From positions 20,380 to 84,379 of the forward strand of contig CALMSX010000028.1 of the NCBI GenBank assembly GCA_937872515.1: DNA of 64,000 bases, given 5' to 3'. Source of the DNA: an uncultured Bacteroidota bacterium. Its GTDB lineage: Bacteria > Bacteroidota > Bacteroidia > Chitinophagales > Saprospiraceae. Positions 25,728 through 33,830 of this stretch are shown here, one piece after another. The notes beneath the pieces are model-generated. The model searched no databases, was not told where the DNA came from, and saw only the letters and a program-made list of their open reading frames with translations. The position numbers and the translations under genes were made by a program. Within the stretch, counting starts at the first letter, position 1; each line of letters opens with the position of its first letter.

Positions 25728-27854
25728 TCAGAGCAGGGATAAGTTGATTCTTTTACGGGCTACATCGACTTCAATAACTTTGACATTCAACTCCTGATGT
25801 AATTTCAAGACCTCAGCCGGTGATTTTATAAATTTTCTGGTAATTTGACTGATGTGCAACAGCCCGTCCTGTTTTACCCCTATGTCAACAAAGGCACCAA
25901 AAGCGGTAAGATTGGTCACTATTCCCGGCAAGAGCATACCAGCCCTCACGTCTTCAATGGTTTTTACCGTGGCATCAAAAGCAAAAGCCCTGGCCTCCCC
26001 CCTTGGATCAAGTCCCGGTTTTTCTAATTCTTTTAAAATATCCTGGAGGGTAGGAAGCCCCGTTTTTTCGGTGACATATCTCGTAAGTTCTATCTTTTTT
26101 CTAAGTACCGGATCTTCGATCAATTGTTTCACTGTAACACCCATATCTGAAGCCATTTTGGCTACCACTCCATAGGATTCGGGGTGCACCGCTGTATTGT
26201 CCAGAGGATCATGGGCATCTTTGATTCGAAGGAAGCCTGCACATTGCTCGTAGGCTTTTTCTCCTAATCTGGGGACTTCCTTTAATTGGTTTCTGGAGGT
26301 AAAGCCTCCTTTTTCTTCTCTGAATTTTACGATGTTTTGTGACAAGGTTGGTCCTAAACCGGAAACATACATCAACAAGTGTTTACTGGCCGTGTTGAGG
26401 TTGATGCCCACGCTATTTACACAAGACATCACTGTCATATCCAGCGATTCTTTTAAGCGAATCTGGTCAACATCGTGTTGGTACTGCCCTACCCCAATGC
26501 TTTTGGGGTCAATTTTTACCAACTCTGCCAAAGGGTCCATCAACCGTCTACCAATGGAAATGGCTCCCCGAACCGTCACATCTTTATCCGGAAATTCTTC
26601 TCTTGCCGCCTCTGAAGCACTATAAATAGAAGCTCCATTTTCGCTGACCACAAATATTTTTACTTGCCTGTCAAATCGAATGCCTTCTACCAAATCTCTG
26701 CTCTCACGCGATGCGGTGCCATTTCCAATGGCAATGCTGTCAACGTTATACCTATCCACCAGCGCCCTGATGGCCGCCTGACTCTCAGACCATTGATTTT
26801 GTGGAGGATGAGGGTAGATGGTGGAATTGTGGATGAGGTCACCCCTTTCATTGAGACAAACCAATTTGCATCCGGTTCTAAAGCCGGGATCGAGGGCCAG
26901 AATTGACTTTTGGCCCAAGGGAGCTGCCAATAAAAGCTGCCTGAGGTTCTCAGAAAACACCTTGATGGCTTCTTCGTCGGCCTTCTCCTTGTATTCAGTT
27001 CTTATTTGATTTTCAATGGAGGGCACCATCAGTCTTTTATAACCATCTGCAATGGCAAGGGATATCTGGTCAGCGGCATCACCCCTGGTAAAAATAAATT
27101 TTCTCTCCAACCAGGCCACGGCCCTCTCCTCATCGATGTCGATAAAGACACGCAGCATACCCTCTTGCTCTCCACGCATCATGGCGAGGTACCTGTGAGA
27201 GGGGCAGCGTGGGACCGGTTCCGAAAATTCAAAATAATCCTTGTAGACCACTGCTTCTTCGGCCTTGGTTTTCACTACTTTAGAGCTGATGACTCCATGT
27301 TTTCTGAAAACATTTCTGAGGTAATCCCTGCAACTTTCTTCTTCATTGACGGTTTCGGCAATGATGTCGCGGGCTCCCTGCAGGGCCTCTTCTTCATTGG
27401 GTACCAGCTCGTTGATAAAATTTTTAGCTGCTCCAAATATATTTTTTTCCTTTTGTTGTAGGATCAATTGCGCCAGGGCATCAAGTCCCTTTTCCTTTGC
27501 GATGTCGGCCCTTGTTTTGCGTTTTTTCTTGTAGGGCAGATAAATGTCTTCAAGTTCGATGGGATCCATACACTTTTCTATGCGATCTCTCAATTCCGGG
27601 GTCAATTTGCCCTGAGACTCAATGGCTTCCAAAACGGTTTGTTTTCTGGCCACCAGCTCTTCCAATTTTTGATACTTTTTTTGAATTTCACCAATTTGTA
27701 CCTCATCCAAATGAGAAGTCACTTCTTTACGGTACCTGGCTATAAAAGGAATGGTGGCCCCTCCCTGCAATAATTCAAGGGTTTTTTTTACCTGATCCTG
27801 TCTCACACCTACCGCGTTGGCGATATAGGGCAAATAAAAACTTTCTGTCATCAT
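25728..27854 (-). CDS. tex: Tex-family RNA-binding protein (S1 domain)
   Basis: A 708-residue Tex protein from the ATG at 27854 (a second ATG follows at 27851). Order of domains: helical Tex N-terminus (about 1-300, with the usual LQGGATIPFIARYRKE), YqgF/RNase H-like domain beginning ILALDPGFRTG (about 318), helix-hairpin-helix region (NSVGINLNTASKHLLMYVSG, around 480-560) and a C-terminal S1 domain (MLLPGIVTNLTAFGAFVDIG with KQDGLLHIS). Length is slightly short but complete. Tex binds nucleic acid and is thought to aid transcription. The -7 box lies only 6 nt before the ATG. Confidence 0.95.
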   Translation of the reverse strand: MMTESFYLPYIANAVGVRQDQVKKTLELLQGGATIPFIARYRKEVTSHLDEVQIGEIQKKYQKLEELVARKQTVLEAIESQGKLTPELRDRIEKCMDPIELEDIYLPYKKKRKTRADIAKEKGLDALAQLILQQKEKNIFGAAKNFINELVPNEEEALQGARDIIAETVNEEESCRDYLRNVFRKHGVISSKVVKTKAEEAVVYKDYFEFSEPVPRCPSHRYLAMMRGEQEGMLRVFIDIDEERAVAWLERKFIFTRGDAADQISLAIADGYKRLMVPSIENQIRTEYKEKADEEAIKVFSENLRQLLLAAPLGQKSILALDPGFRTGCKLVCLNERGDLIHNSTIYPHPPQNQWSESQAAIRALVDRYNVDSIAIGNGTASRESRDLVEGIRFDRQVKIFVVSENGASIYSASEAAREEFPDKDVTVRGAISIGRRLMDPLAELVKIDPKSIGVGQYQHDVDQIRLKESLDMTVMSCVNSVGINLNTASKHLLMYVSGLGPTLSQNIVKFREEKGGFTSRNQLKEVPRLGEKAYEQCAGFLRIKDAHDPLDNTAVHPESYGVVAKMASDMGVTVKQLIEDPVLRKKIELTRYVTEKTGLPTLQDILKELEKPGLDPRGEARAFAFDATVKTIEDVRAGMLLPGIVTNLTAFGAFVDIGVKQDGLLHISQITRKFIKSPAEVLKLHQELNVKVIEVDVARKRINLSLL

Positions 27855-27860
27855 AGGTCG

Positions 27861-27868
27861 CAAAGATA
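27861..27868 (-). promoter_or_regulatory. -7 box of tex, nearly leaderless
   Basis: On the minus strand, TATCTTTG at 27868-27861 matches TAnnTTTG, with a TTTA at the -33 position after a 20-nt spacer. Only 6 nt separate the box from the ATG at 27854, which predicts a transcript starting at or next to the start codon. Confidence 0.5.
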
Positions 27869-27934
27869 AATAAAAATAAAAGTACCCTTAAACGGATTAA
27901 CCCATGCATTGAAGCAATTTTGTCAGCTATTTTG

Positions 27935-27942
27935 TACCTTTG
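27935..27942 (+). promoter_or_regulatory. -7 box of the membrane-protein gene at 27948, nearly leaderless
   Basis: TACCTTTG (27935-27942) matches TAnnTTTG and ends 5 nt before the ATG at 27948. A TTG at about 23 nt upstream is a marginal -33 element. Divergent from the tex promoter. Confidence 0.45.
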
Positions 27943-27947
27943 ATACC

Positions 27948-28448
27948 ATGTATATACCTGATACCAACCCCGGTAAGCCCAATAAATGGAAGTGGGTAGC
28001 TGAAATATTATTTCTTTTGCTTTCCATTGCTCTGGCCGTTCTTGTTATGCGACCCATTCACGATTATTATGGGGAACATTTCCATTACTATGTGTCAAAT
28101 TATGCTTTTATTGTACTCTTTCTTACCTATACCCGGTACTTATTCTTACTAAAATACACCCCCTTTTCCCACAATATGTGGATTAAACTCATTTTGGTTT
28201 TTGCCTCCATACCTTTGATGTTATGGCTGGTAGATGACACCTACGACTTCAGGAGAATGTTGGAAGAAGAAGGCCTGGAACCTATGGTGCAAAGCCAGGT
28301 GCTGGATACCAGAATGAACCTGGCCAAATATGCCAAGTATGAATACCTCTTTTTTAGTTCTTCTGCCATTATCACCATCATTCTCATTCCATTTAGGATG
28401 ATGATCTCCATCTGGAGGGTAAAGAATAAAAAAGACGGATCCCTATAG
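27948..28448 (+). CDS. small polytopic membrane protein, unknown
   Basis: A 166-residue protein from the ATG at 27948 (MYIPDTNPGKPNKWKWV); an in-frame TTG at 27909 lies upstream of the predicted promoter and is not used. About four membrane helices are visible (ILFLLLSIALAVLVM, YAFIVLFLTYTRYLFLL, LILVFASIPLMLWLV, FFSSSAIITIILIPFRMMI). The loop between helices 3 and 4 is acidic (DDTYDFRRMLEEEG). No named family is recognised. Confidence 0.75.
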   Translation: MYIPDTNPGKPNKWKWVAEILFLLLSIALAVLVMRPIHDYYGEHFHYYVSNYAFIVLFLTYTRYLFLLKYTPFSHNMWIKLILVFASIPLMLWLVDDTYDFRRMLEEEGLEPMVQSQVLDTRMNLAKYAKYEYLFFSSSAIITIILIPFRMMISIWRVKNKKDGSL

Positions 28449-28494
28449 GTTTAATTGGTTAGGATGGTTTGAAAAAAATAAAATGAAATCATAG

Positions 28495-28833
28495 ATGGTT
28501 GAGGAATTTAATGATTATCGAAAAAAAATGAATGATCGCATTTTAGGACAGGACAACCTTGTGCTAAAACGATTTTTTAGTCTGGACAACCAGGCCTACC
28601 AATCTGGCGCACTTTCAGAAAAAACCAAGGAGCTGCTGGGTCTGGTAGCATCAATGGTCTTGCGTTGCGATGACTGTATCAAATACCACCTGGGCACTTG
28701 TTATGAGCTCGGGGTGACAACAGAAGAAGTTTTTGAAGTTTTTTCTATTGCCAATCTGGTAGGAGGAAGCATTTGTATTCCCCATACCCGCAGGGCTGTG
28801 GAATACTGGGATGAGTTGATGGGACAGGCATGA
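28495..28833 (+). CDS. AhpD-like carboxymuconolactone decarboxylase family protein
   Basis: A 112-residue all-helical protein with the CMD/AhpD pattern: KTKELLGLVASMVLRCDDCI and the catalytic pair C58-D-D-C61 followed by H65. In AhpD-type proteins this CxxC with the nearby His forms a peroxidase or disulfide-exchange site. Length fits the single-domain subfamily. Its stop overlaps the next gene (ATGA, 28830-28833), although that gene encodes an unrelated envelope protein. Confidence 0.9.
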   Translation: MVEEFNDYRKKMNDRILGQDNLVLKRFFSLDNQAYQSGALSEKTKELLGLVASMVLRCDDCIKYHLGTCYELGVTTEEVFEVFSIANLVGGSICIPHTRRAVEYWDELMGQA

Positions 28834-30773
28834 AGCTGACCCTTTCCTTCCTGCTGGCATTCATGGGTTTATTCAGCCTTAAGGGGCAAAACTGCAAGGC
28901 TACAGTCCGTTTTGTGGATGAACGAACATTGGAGGGTAATGCTGTTTATTACTTTCAGTCTAATACTGATTCTGTTCATTTCTGGTTGCCGGCCAATGGA
29001 TATGCCGATAAAAATTCTTTGCTGGCTGACACTCTTTTTAAAAATTTTGACCCCTGCCTTTACTTTGCCAACAAAGATGAAATGGGTGGCTATACCACAA
29101 TGGAGTGGCGTTCAGACGAAGACAACCTTACCGGTCAATTCAATGAGAGTAATGAACATTTTCGAACAAGTGTACCTGCCTCTAGAGCCATCACTTTTTC
29201 CTTTACCCTAAGGTTGCCCAAAAGATGCGGTGAATTTGGTTACGATCCCTCCTACATGTATCTGAAAAACTGGTTGCCACATCCCAAAGGAACAGAATCG
29301 TGGTCCTACTTGGTTTTATTGGATGTACCTTCCAACCGACAGGTGTTGGGCAGTGACCAGGTGGAAGAAAAAAAAGAAGGCTCAAACCATCACTACAACA
29401 TCGTAGCTTTTGGCCATCAGCCTGATTTGAGTATAACCAGTCAAAAATTAGCCGTCACAACTGAAAAAGATTTTCAAGGTAAAACCTACCAGGTTTATCG
29501 GAGAGAAGCATTAAGACCTCTCAGCTTTCGTAAAAAATCCAAGTATATGAGGGCTGTTTCATACAATTTTAAAGATAGCCTGGCTACTAAAAGACTCGTT
29601 ATAGATGACGATCGTTATATGCGAATGCGCAACATGCTGTTCTTTTCCCATAAAGCCATTAAAAGTACTGAAAGATCTTTTTATCCTACCTATAAATATA
29701 CTGACAAAGGCAATCACATGGTGGGCTTTTTGTTGCACAATACAACCAACGGCAAACAGCCATTTTACTACTTTCTCAATCCTTACTTTTCTTTTAAAAA
29801 TGATTTCAACTGGAGCTTGGGCATCATGAAGCCTTTTTATATCAAAAACTCCTGGGTGAGTCAGATTTCGCCTCAAATCACCTACCGAAAATACCATTAC
29901 TATACCAATGATATAGATGATTATAATCTGTCCTATCACCGCATTAGCCCCAGGGTTAAGCTAAATTTAAAAAAACAAAGATGGGTCAATATTGAGTATG
30001 CCTTTATTGCCGAACAATTGGCCTACTATGAGGGCAGAGACATTCGATTTGACTATCAAAATTCACACCTTTACCGATTGTGGTACGACCAGGAAAAAAG
30101 AGCCACTCTGTATAATTGGAAGCTATGGGCCAATCTGGAACATTTCAGGTACACCAATATTTTAAATGAGGCACAAAACTTTACCAAGGTGACGGCCTCA
30201 TTTGCACAGACCTGGCGCACCAGCATGACGAGGAACTTCAGGGCACGCATCTTTGTATCCAAATTTTTGCAAAACGACCAGCGTACCAGCAACAATTATT
30301 CAGACTTCATCACCAAAGGCAGCATAGCGCTGATCCAGCAAGGCAGGAATGATTATGGCTACGATGAATTGTTTATAGCCCGGAGAAATCAAAACGGAAC
30401 CTTCACCAATCAAACCGGCTACCTGGGCGGTGGATTTAAAAATGCACCATCCACCACTTCCTCATTGGGCCTCAGCAACGATTTTGCCATGAGTGTGAAC
30501 CTTGAATACGATCTTTTTAAAATCTACAAAAGCATAGGGGCTGTTGCCTACGGAGACGCCGGTTTATACCGCCAGGGAAACGATGTAAAATGGGAAATGA
30601 AAAATCTGTACAGTGCGGGTATAGGACTTGCGCTGGGTAAGTACCTGACAGTCTACCTGCCTGTCTTTAATCACAGAGACATCAACAACAATTACAGAGA
30701 TGAAAAGCTGAGCTTCTTCGAAAGATGGAGTTTTCAATTAAATTACACCGAAAAATTTATAGGAAGAAAATAA
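28830..30773 (+). CDS. large secreted or outer-membrane protein, unknown
   Basis: A 647-residue protein with a signal peptide (1-19, ending LKGQ). The N-terminal 200 residues are beta-rich and reminiscent of the N-terminal domain of M1 aminopeptidases (ATVRFVDERTLEGNAVYYFQ, TSVPASRAITFSFTLRLPKR), but no HEXXH-E metal site exists. The rest, from about residue 290, has many short amphipathic strands rich in Tyr, Phe and Asn (FNWSLGIMKPFYIKN, ITYRKYHYY, YNWKLWANLEHFRY), as expected of an outer-membrane beta-barrel; the protein ends ...RWSFQLNYTEKFIGRK. The function is unknown; both domain readings are tentative. Confidence 0.75.
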   Translation: MKLTLSFLLAFMGLFSLKGQNCKATVRFVDERTLEGNAVYYFQSNTDSVHFWLPANGYADKNSLLADTLFKNFDPCLYFANKDEMGGYTTMEWRSDEDNLTGQFNESNEHFRTSVPASRAITFSFTLRLPKRCGEFGYDPSYMYLKNWLPHPKGTESWSYLVLLDVPSNRQVLGSDQVEEKKEGSNHHYNIVAFGHQPDLSITSQKLAVTTEKDFQGKTYQVYRREALRPLSFRKKSKYMRAVSYNFKDSLATKRLVIDDDRYMRMRNMLFFSHKAIKSTERSFYPTYKYTDKGNHMVGFLLHNTTNGKQPFYYFLNPYFSFKNDFNWSLGIMKPFYIKNSWVSQISPQITYRKYHYYTNDIDDYNLSYHRISPRVKLNLKKQRWVNIEYAFIAEQLAYYEGRDIRFDYQNSHLYRLWYDQEKRATLYNWKLWANLEHFRYTNILNEAQNFTKVTASFAQTWRTSMTRNFRARIFVSKFLQNDQRTSNNYSDFITKGSIALIQQGRNDYGYDELFIARRNQNGTFTNQTGYLGGGFKNAPSTTSSLGLSNDFAMSVNLEYDLFKIYKSIGAVAYGDAGLYRQGNDVKWEMKNLYSAGIGLALGKYLTVYLPVFNHRDINNNYRDEKLSFFERWSFQLNYTEKFIGRK

Positions 30774-30775
30774 GC

Positions 30776-32011
30776 ATGGATATTTTACAATTACTTAAAC
30801 ATTCAAAATCAACCGATTTCAGCATCCGAAACCTGCCCTTTGGCATTGTGAAAGAAAATGGTCACTATACCCTGGTAAGCAGACTGGGCGATTATGTGAT
30901 CGATGTGAGATCTTTCATTCACATCATGGGACTCGAGGCTTTTACTGAAATTCCGGAAGAAGTATTTATCAATCCTTTCTTGAATGACTTTATTGCCTTG
31001 GGGAAAAACGTTACACGCCCACTGCGACAAGCCATCCAGGATAAAATTCTCGAAAAGAAGTTTTCTGAGAGTATTTTTAAAATGCTTTTTACACCCATTG
31101 AAGAGGTAGAAGTTTGCATGCCTCTCAGAATTGGAGACTACACCGATTTTTATTCCAGCATAGAGCATGCTACCAATGTGGGAAAAATGTTTCGGGATCC
31201 CAATAATCCTTTACTGCCCAACTGGCTGCACATGCCAATCGGCTACCATGGTAGGGCTAGCAGCATAGTCACTACGGGTACACCCATCAAAAGACCCAGC
31301 GGACAATACCAGATCAACGAAGGCGAAGACCCACAATTCGGTCCTTGCAGAACCCTGGACATTGAGGTAGAAATGGCCTTTGTGGTAGGTAAAGAAAACC
31401 CACTTGGAGAGCCGGTAACAGTAGAAAATGCCCATGATCACATCTTTGGCATGGTTACGTTCAATGACTGGTCGGCCCGAGATATTCAGAGATGGGAATA
31501 TGTGCCTCTGGGCCCCTTCCTTGGTAAAAACTTTGCCTCTACCATTTCTGCATGGGTAGTGACCTTGGAAGCACTTGAGCCCTTTTTGACAGAAGGTCCA
31601 ACCCAAACTGTAGAAGTACTCCCCTACCTCCAATATAAAGGAAAACAAAATTACGACATCCAGTTGGAGGCCGATCTGATTACAGAGGACGGCAGTATTA
31701 CCACCATTTGTAAGACCAACTTCAAATACATGTACTGGAACATGTGTCAGCAGTTGGCACACCACACCGTCAACGGCTGTAATCTGAGAGTAGGAGATCT
31801 TTGTGCCAGCGGCACCATTAGTGGGCCCACAGAAGACAGTTTTGGCTCCATGATGGAATTGTCATGGAAAGGGACCAAGCCCATACCTTTGAGCAATGGT
31901 CAGGAGCGGAAGTTTTTACAAAACGGCGATGCCATTAATATCCGCGCTTACAATGAGACCGACGGTTTTAGGGTCGGCTTTGGCGATTGTTATGGAAAGA
32001 TTTTAGCTTAA
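30776..32011 (+). CDS. fahA: fumarylacetoacetase
   Basis: A 411-residue fumarylacetoacetate hydrolase, the last step of tyrosine/homogentisate degradation (fumarylacetoacetate to fumarate and acetoacetate). The start at ATG 30776 (MDILQLLKHSKSTDFSIRNL) fits; longer in-frame starts lie inside the preceding gene. Motifs: DYTDFYSSIEHATNVG with metal ligand D124 and catalytic H131, MPIGYHGRASSIV (152-164), the metal-binding acidic strand LDIEVEMAFVVG and NDWSARDIQRWEYVPLGPF. Length agrees with the eukaryotic-type enzyme. No other tyrosine-degradation gene is in the window. It ends with a terminator shared with nhaC. Confidence 0.95.
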   Translation: MDILQLLKHSKSTDFSIRNLPFGIVKENGHYTLVSRLGDYVIDVRSFIHIMGLEAFTEIPEEVFINPFLNDFIALGKNVTRPLRQAIQDKILEKKFSESIFKMLFTPIEEVEVCMPLRIGDYTDFYSSIEHATNVGKMFRDPNNPLLPNWLHMPIGYHGRASSIVTTGTPIKRPSGQYQINEGEDPQFGPCRTLDIEVEMAFVVGKENPLGEPVTVENAHDHIFGMVTFNDWSARDIQRWEYVPLGPFLGKNFASTISAWVVTLEALEPFLTEGPTQTVEVLPYLQYKGKQNYDIQLEADLITEDGSITTICKTNFKYMYWNMCQQLAHHTVNGCNLRVGDLCASGTISGPTEDSFGSMMELSWKGTKPIPLSNGQERKFLQNGDAINIRAYNETDGFRVGFGDCYGKILA

Positions 32012-32014
32012 ATT

Positions 32015-32048
32015 AAAAAGGGCGGTTGTTTCAACCGCCCTTTTTTTT
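32015..32048. terminator. bidirectional terminator between fahA and nhaC
   Basis: GGGCGGTTG (32020-32028), loop TTT, CAACCGCCC (32032-32040), with AAAAA before and a T8 tract after, so it can end transcription from both convergent genes. Confidence 0.93.
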
Positions 32049-33534
32049 ATGCTTTTTTCTCCTCTGTGAGGTACTTGATTTTTATTCTGAAGTAGGCAAA
32101 AATGAGGGTCATGATCGGGCTCAGCCAGTTGAACATGGCATATATAAAATAATGCTCTGCCCCTACGCCTAAAACCTTACTCTGGTAAGCACCACAGGTG
32201 TTCCAGGGAATGAGGGCTGAAGTTACAGTACCCGTATCTTCCAGTGTACGACTTAGGTTGACCGGATCCAGGCCCTTGTCTTTATAAGCTTGGGTAAACA
32301 TCTTACCGGGTACTACAATGGCAATGTACTGATCTGAAGCGGTGAGGTTCATGGTCAGGCAAGAAGCAACGGTGCTGGAGAATAAGCCAAAGATGGAATG
32401 CGCCATGCTCAACAATGCCTTACTGATGCGTGCCAGGGCACCTATGGCATCCATGACGCCTCCAAAAACCATGGCACAGATGATGAGCCAAATGGTGCTC
32501 AGCATGCCTTTCATACCTCCGGTACCAAAGAGAGAGTTGAGTTTTTCATTGTTCATTTCAATGGAGGTATCCGTTACCATATTTTCCATCACTCCCTTGT
32601 ATGCACTATGAAAATCAAGGTTTGATACCTTGGCCACCTCAGCCACCAATGAAGGTTGAAAAATTACAGAAAACAGGCCACCCAATAATGTACCGGCCAG
32701 CAATGCAATGAGGGGCTTTGTCTTTCTCACAATCATCACAATGACCAGCACTGGCACTATCATAAGAAGAGGACTTACAAAATATTTGGCGTCTATTGCA
32801 TCCGTTAGTTGTTTAATCTCGTCACCTCCCACACCATTGGCATTTTGATTGAGACCCAAAATAATAAAAAATATCAATGTAATGGTGTAAGTAGGAAATG
32901 TTGTGTACTTCATATAATTAATGTGGGCAAACAAGGTGGTACCCGCCATGGCAGGAGCCAGGTTGGTGGTATCAGAAAGCGGCGACATCTTATCACCAAA
33001 ATAAGCACCTGAAATTACGGCGCCTGCCACAATAGCAGGACTTATACCTAATGAACTGCCAATACCAATCATAGCAATGCCTACGGTTGCCGATGTTGAC
33101 CAGGAAGAACCCGTAAACAAGGATACTATCGAACATATGATCAAAGCTATTGGCAAAAAGATCACCGGGTTCAACAATTGAATACCACCATAAATGATGG
33201 TTGGAATGATGCCACTCAATATCCAGGTAGAAGACAGGGCTCCTACCATCAATAAGATGAGGATGGCCTCAGAAGTGTCTTTTAAATTAAGACCTACTTT
33301 TTCGATCATTTTGTCATAGTCTACATGGTTGTAAAAACCAACGATGGCGGCTACCGCAGCGCCGATCAGCAATAAAAACTGGTTGGATCCATTGAGGGGA
33401 TCGTCATCCGGATTGACTTTGCCGTTGTAGGCAAAAAGTACATTGTACGCCAGTAAGGCTACCAATACAATAACGGGAATAAGGGCTTCCCAAAGTGTAA
33501 GTTCTGCGTTTTCCCGTAGTTTACGAAATGCCAT
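32047..33534 (-). CDS. nhaC: NhaC-type Na+/H+ antiporter
   Basis: A 495-residue polytopic membrane protein with about 12 helices. Sequence features fit the NhaC family: SSWSTSATVGIAMIGIGSSL, GAVISGAYFGDKMSPLSDTT, and near the C-terminus SRTLEDTGTVTSALIPWNTC. The start is ATG 33534 (MAFRKLRENAELTLWEALIP). Antiporters of this family expel Na+ in exchange for protons and aid pH and salt tolerance. It stands alone. The 3' end shares a bidirectional terminator with fahA. Confidence 0.93.
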   Translation of the reverse strand: MAFRKLRENAELTLWEALIPVIVLVALLAYNVLFAYNGKVNPDDDPLNGSNQFLLLIGAAVAAIVGFYNHVDYDKMIEKVGLNLKDTSEAILILLMVGALSSTWILSGIIPTIIYGGIQLLNPVIFLPIALIICSIVSLFTGSSWSTSATVGIAMIGIGSSLGISPAIVAGAVISGAYFGDKMSPLSDTTNLAPAMAGTTLFAHINYMKYTTFPTYTITLIFFIILGLNQNANGVGGDEIKQLTDAIDAKYFVSPLLMIVPVLVIVMIVRKTKPLIALLAGTLLGGLFSVIFQPSLVAEVAKVSNLDFHSAYKGVMENMVTDTSIEMNNEKLNSLFGTGGMKGMLSTIWLIICAMVFGGVMDAIGALARISKALLSMAHSIFGLFSSTVASCLTMNLTASDQYIAIVVPGKMFTQAYKDKGLDPVNLSRTLEDTGTVTSALIPWNTCGAYQSKVLGVGAEHYFIYAMFNWLSPIMTLIFAYFRIKIKYLTEEKKA

Positions 33535-33626
33535 AAGGTCTGAATTTGGAATAAAGAAATAACAAAAGCTTCAATCCAAAAAATATTTGACTCACTTTTT
33601 TCAATATGTGGGATCAGGCCTGCAAT

Positions 33627-33681
33627 AAAAAAAGCTGCCCCGGCTCCATAAAGGTTGGGAATCCTTTGTGGAACCGGGGCA
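33627..33681 (-). terminator. long hairpin with T tract between ftsZ and nhaC
   Basis: A 19-bp stem with two imperfect pairs (33636-33654 with 33663-33681, 8-nt loop) is followed on the minus strand by a T7 tract (33633-33627). It lies about 110 bp beyond the ftsZ terminator and 93 bp before nhaC. It may be a second terminator in series, or the end of a very short minus-strand RNA (weak TACCTTTT box at 33708-33701). The rest of the 33535-33830 gap shows no gene. Confidence 0.65.
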
Positions 33682-33780
33682 CAATAAACCAATCTCAATA
33701 AAAAGGTAAGATTATATAAAAAGACGAAAATCTTAGTTCTACCCCCTTGCAGGAGGTGATTTCCGGTTGGTTATTCAAAA

Positions 33781-33816
33781 ACAAAAAACGGGGCGGGTGT
33801 TGAGCATCCGCCCCGT
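33781..33816 (-). terminator. rho-independent terminator of the dcw cluster
   Basis: A 12-bp GC-rich stem (33788-33799 with 33805-33816, one G-T pair, loop of 5 nt) is followed on the minus strand by a T6 tract. It lies 14 nt past the ftsZ stop. Confidence 0.93.
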
Positions 33817-33830
33817 GACCTTATAAACTC

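Noticed and set aside
33535..33630. Sodium riboswitch in front of nhaC
   Set aside because: The 95-nt leader shows no conserved riboswitch core that I can recognise.
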